Position numbers and translations under genes: made by a program. From Stropharia rugosoannulata (Eukaryota > Basidiomycota > Agaricomycetes > Agaricales > Strophariaceae): DNA of 64,000 nucleotides. Numbering within the stretch: position 1 is the stretch's first letter; every line of letters starts with the position of its first letter. Below, one piece after another: positions 63,965-64,000 of this stretch. The notes under the pieces were generated by a model, which saw nothing but the letters and a program-made list of their open reading frames with translations, was not told the DNA's origin and searched no databases. The stretch is taken from positions 868,001 to 932,000 of the forward strand of contig JANCIK010000008.1 in assembly GCA_028532985.1 (NCBI GenBank). Reading direction: 5' to 3'.

Positions 63965-64000
63965 CTTTTATCGCTTTGGTGGGGTGTTTGGGGAGTGAGC

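Larger units (their letters stand above)
61749..64000 (-). mobile_element. LTR element with gag next to its 3' LTR, no pol; runs off the window
   Basis: 3' LTR at 61,749-62,292, then on the minus strand a purine tract (ACGGGGGTAA) and only 34 bp to the end of gag. Gag begins at 63,964. There is no space for pol between gag and the 3' LTR. The 5' LTR would lie beyond 64,000. It is either a gag-only non-autonomous family (like TR-GAG elements described in plants) or a deletion derivative. Confidence 0.65.

Overview
The window is repeat-rich fungal DNA, most likely from an agaricomycete (mushroom-forming basidiomycete). The evidence is short 45-65 nt introns, fungal F-box and NACHT genes, a KDZ-type DNA transposase, chromodomain Gypsy elements, and stop codons that look like CpG decay. 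No rRNA, intact tRNA gene or CRISPR array was seen. All intron models below were built by hand from splice motifs and reading-frame phase.

Layout. 0-10.8 kb: a group of small spliced genes, three of them with stand-alone RNase H1 N-terminal (viroplasmin-like) domains, plus a 982-residue KDZ/HMGXB3-like transposase facing away from a spliced zinc-motif/coiled-coil gene. 11.2-12.6 kb: about four copies of a ~320 bp tandem repeat. 13.9-16.4 kb: C-rich, strand-asymmetric DNA. 16,441-26,663: a complete minus-strand chromodomain Gypsy element (577 bp LTRs, TSD CAGTC) whose seven internal stops are all TGA. 27,068-44,669: an F-box gene split by a 16,014 bp plus-strand Gypsy-like element (here E2, 27,449-43,462; 1,212 bp LTRs, TSD GCGG). 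45.1-46.0 kb: a second, head-to-head F-box gene broken by a 269 bp solo LTR. 46.2-47.9 kb: an inverted-repeat element, then a Mutator-like element with 58 bp TIRs and a 9 bp TSD. 48.8-55.7 kb: a relic LTR related to E2, interrupted by a complete 5.4 kb Copia element. 56.2-57.8 kb: a NACHT NTPase gene. 58.4-61.7 kb: diverged C-rich repeats, AT-rich repeats and a tRNA-derived SINE-like unit. 61.7-64.0 kb: one end of an LTR element in which gag abuts the LTR with no pol between.

The most unusual object is E2. It carries the normal gag-PR-RT-RH-IN series on the plus strand and, 3' of that, about 5.5 kb of spliced genes on the opposite strand. One of these resolves to six exons with perfect phase (343 aa). 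The whole element is seeded with the palindrome TGCGCGCA: I counted 39 copies by hand in 16 kb, against about one in the other 48 kb. In that six-exon gene every copy lies in an intron. A related LTR nearby lacks this word and instead carries CCGCTGA about 14 times, often at the homologous position. Family-specific words that switch between relatives resemble the VANDAL/VANC anti-silencing system of plants. I offer an element-encoded sequence-specific binding protein as a hypothesis, not a result.
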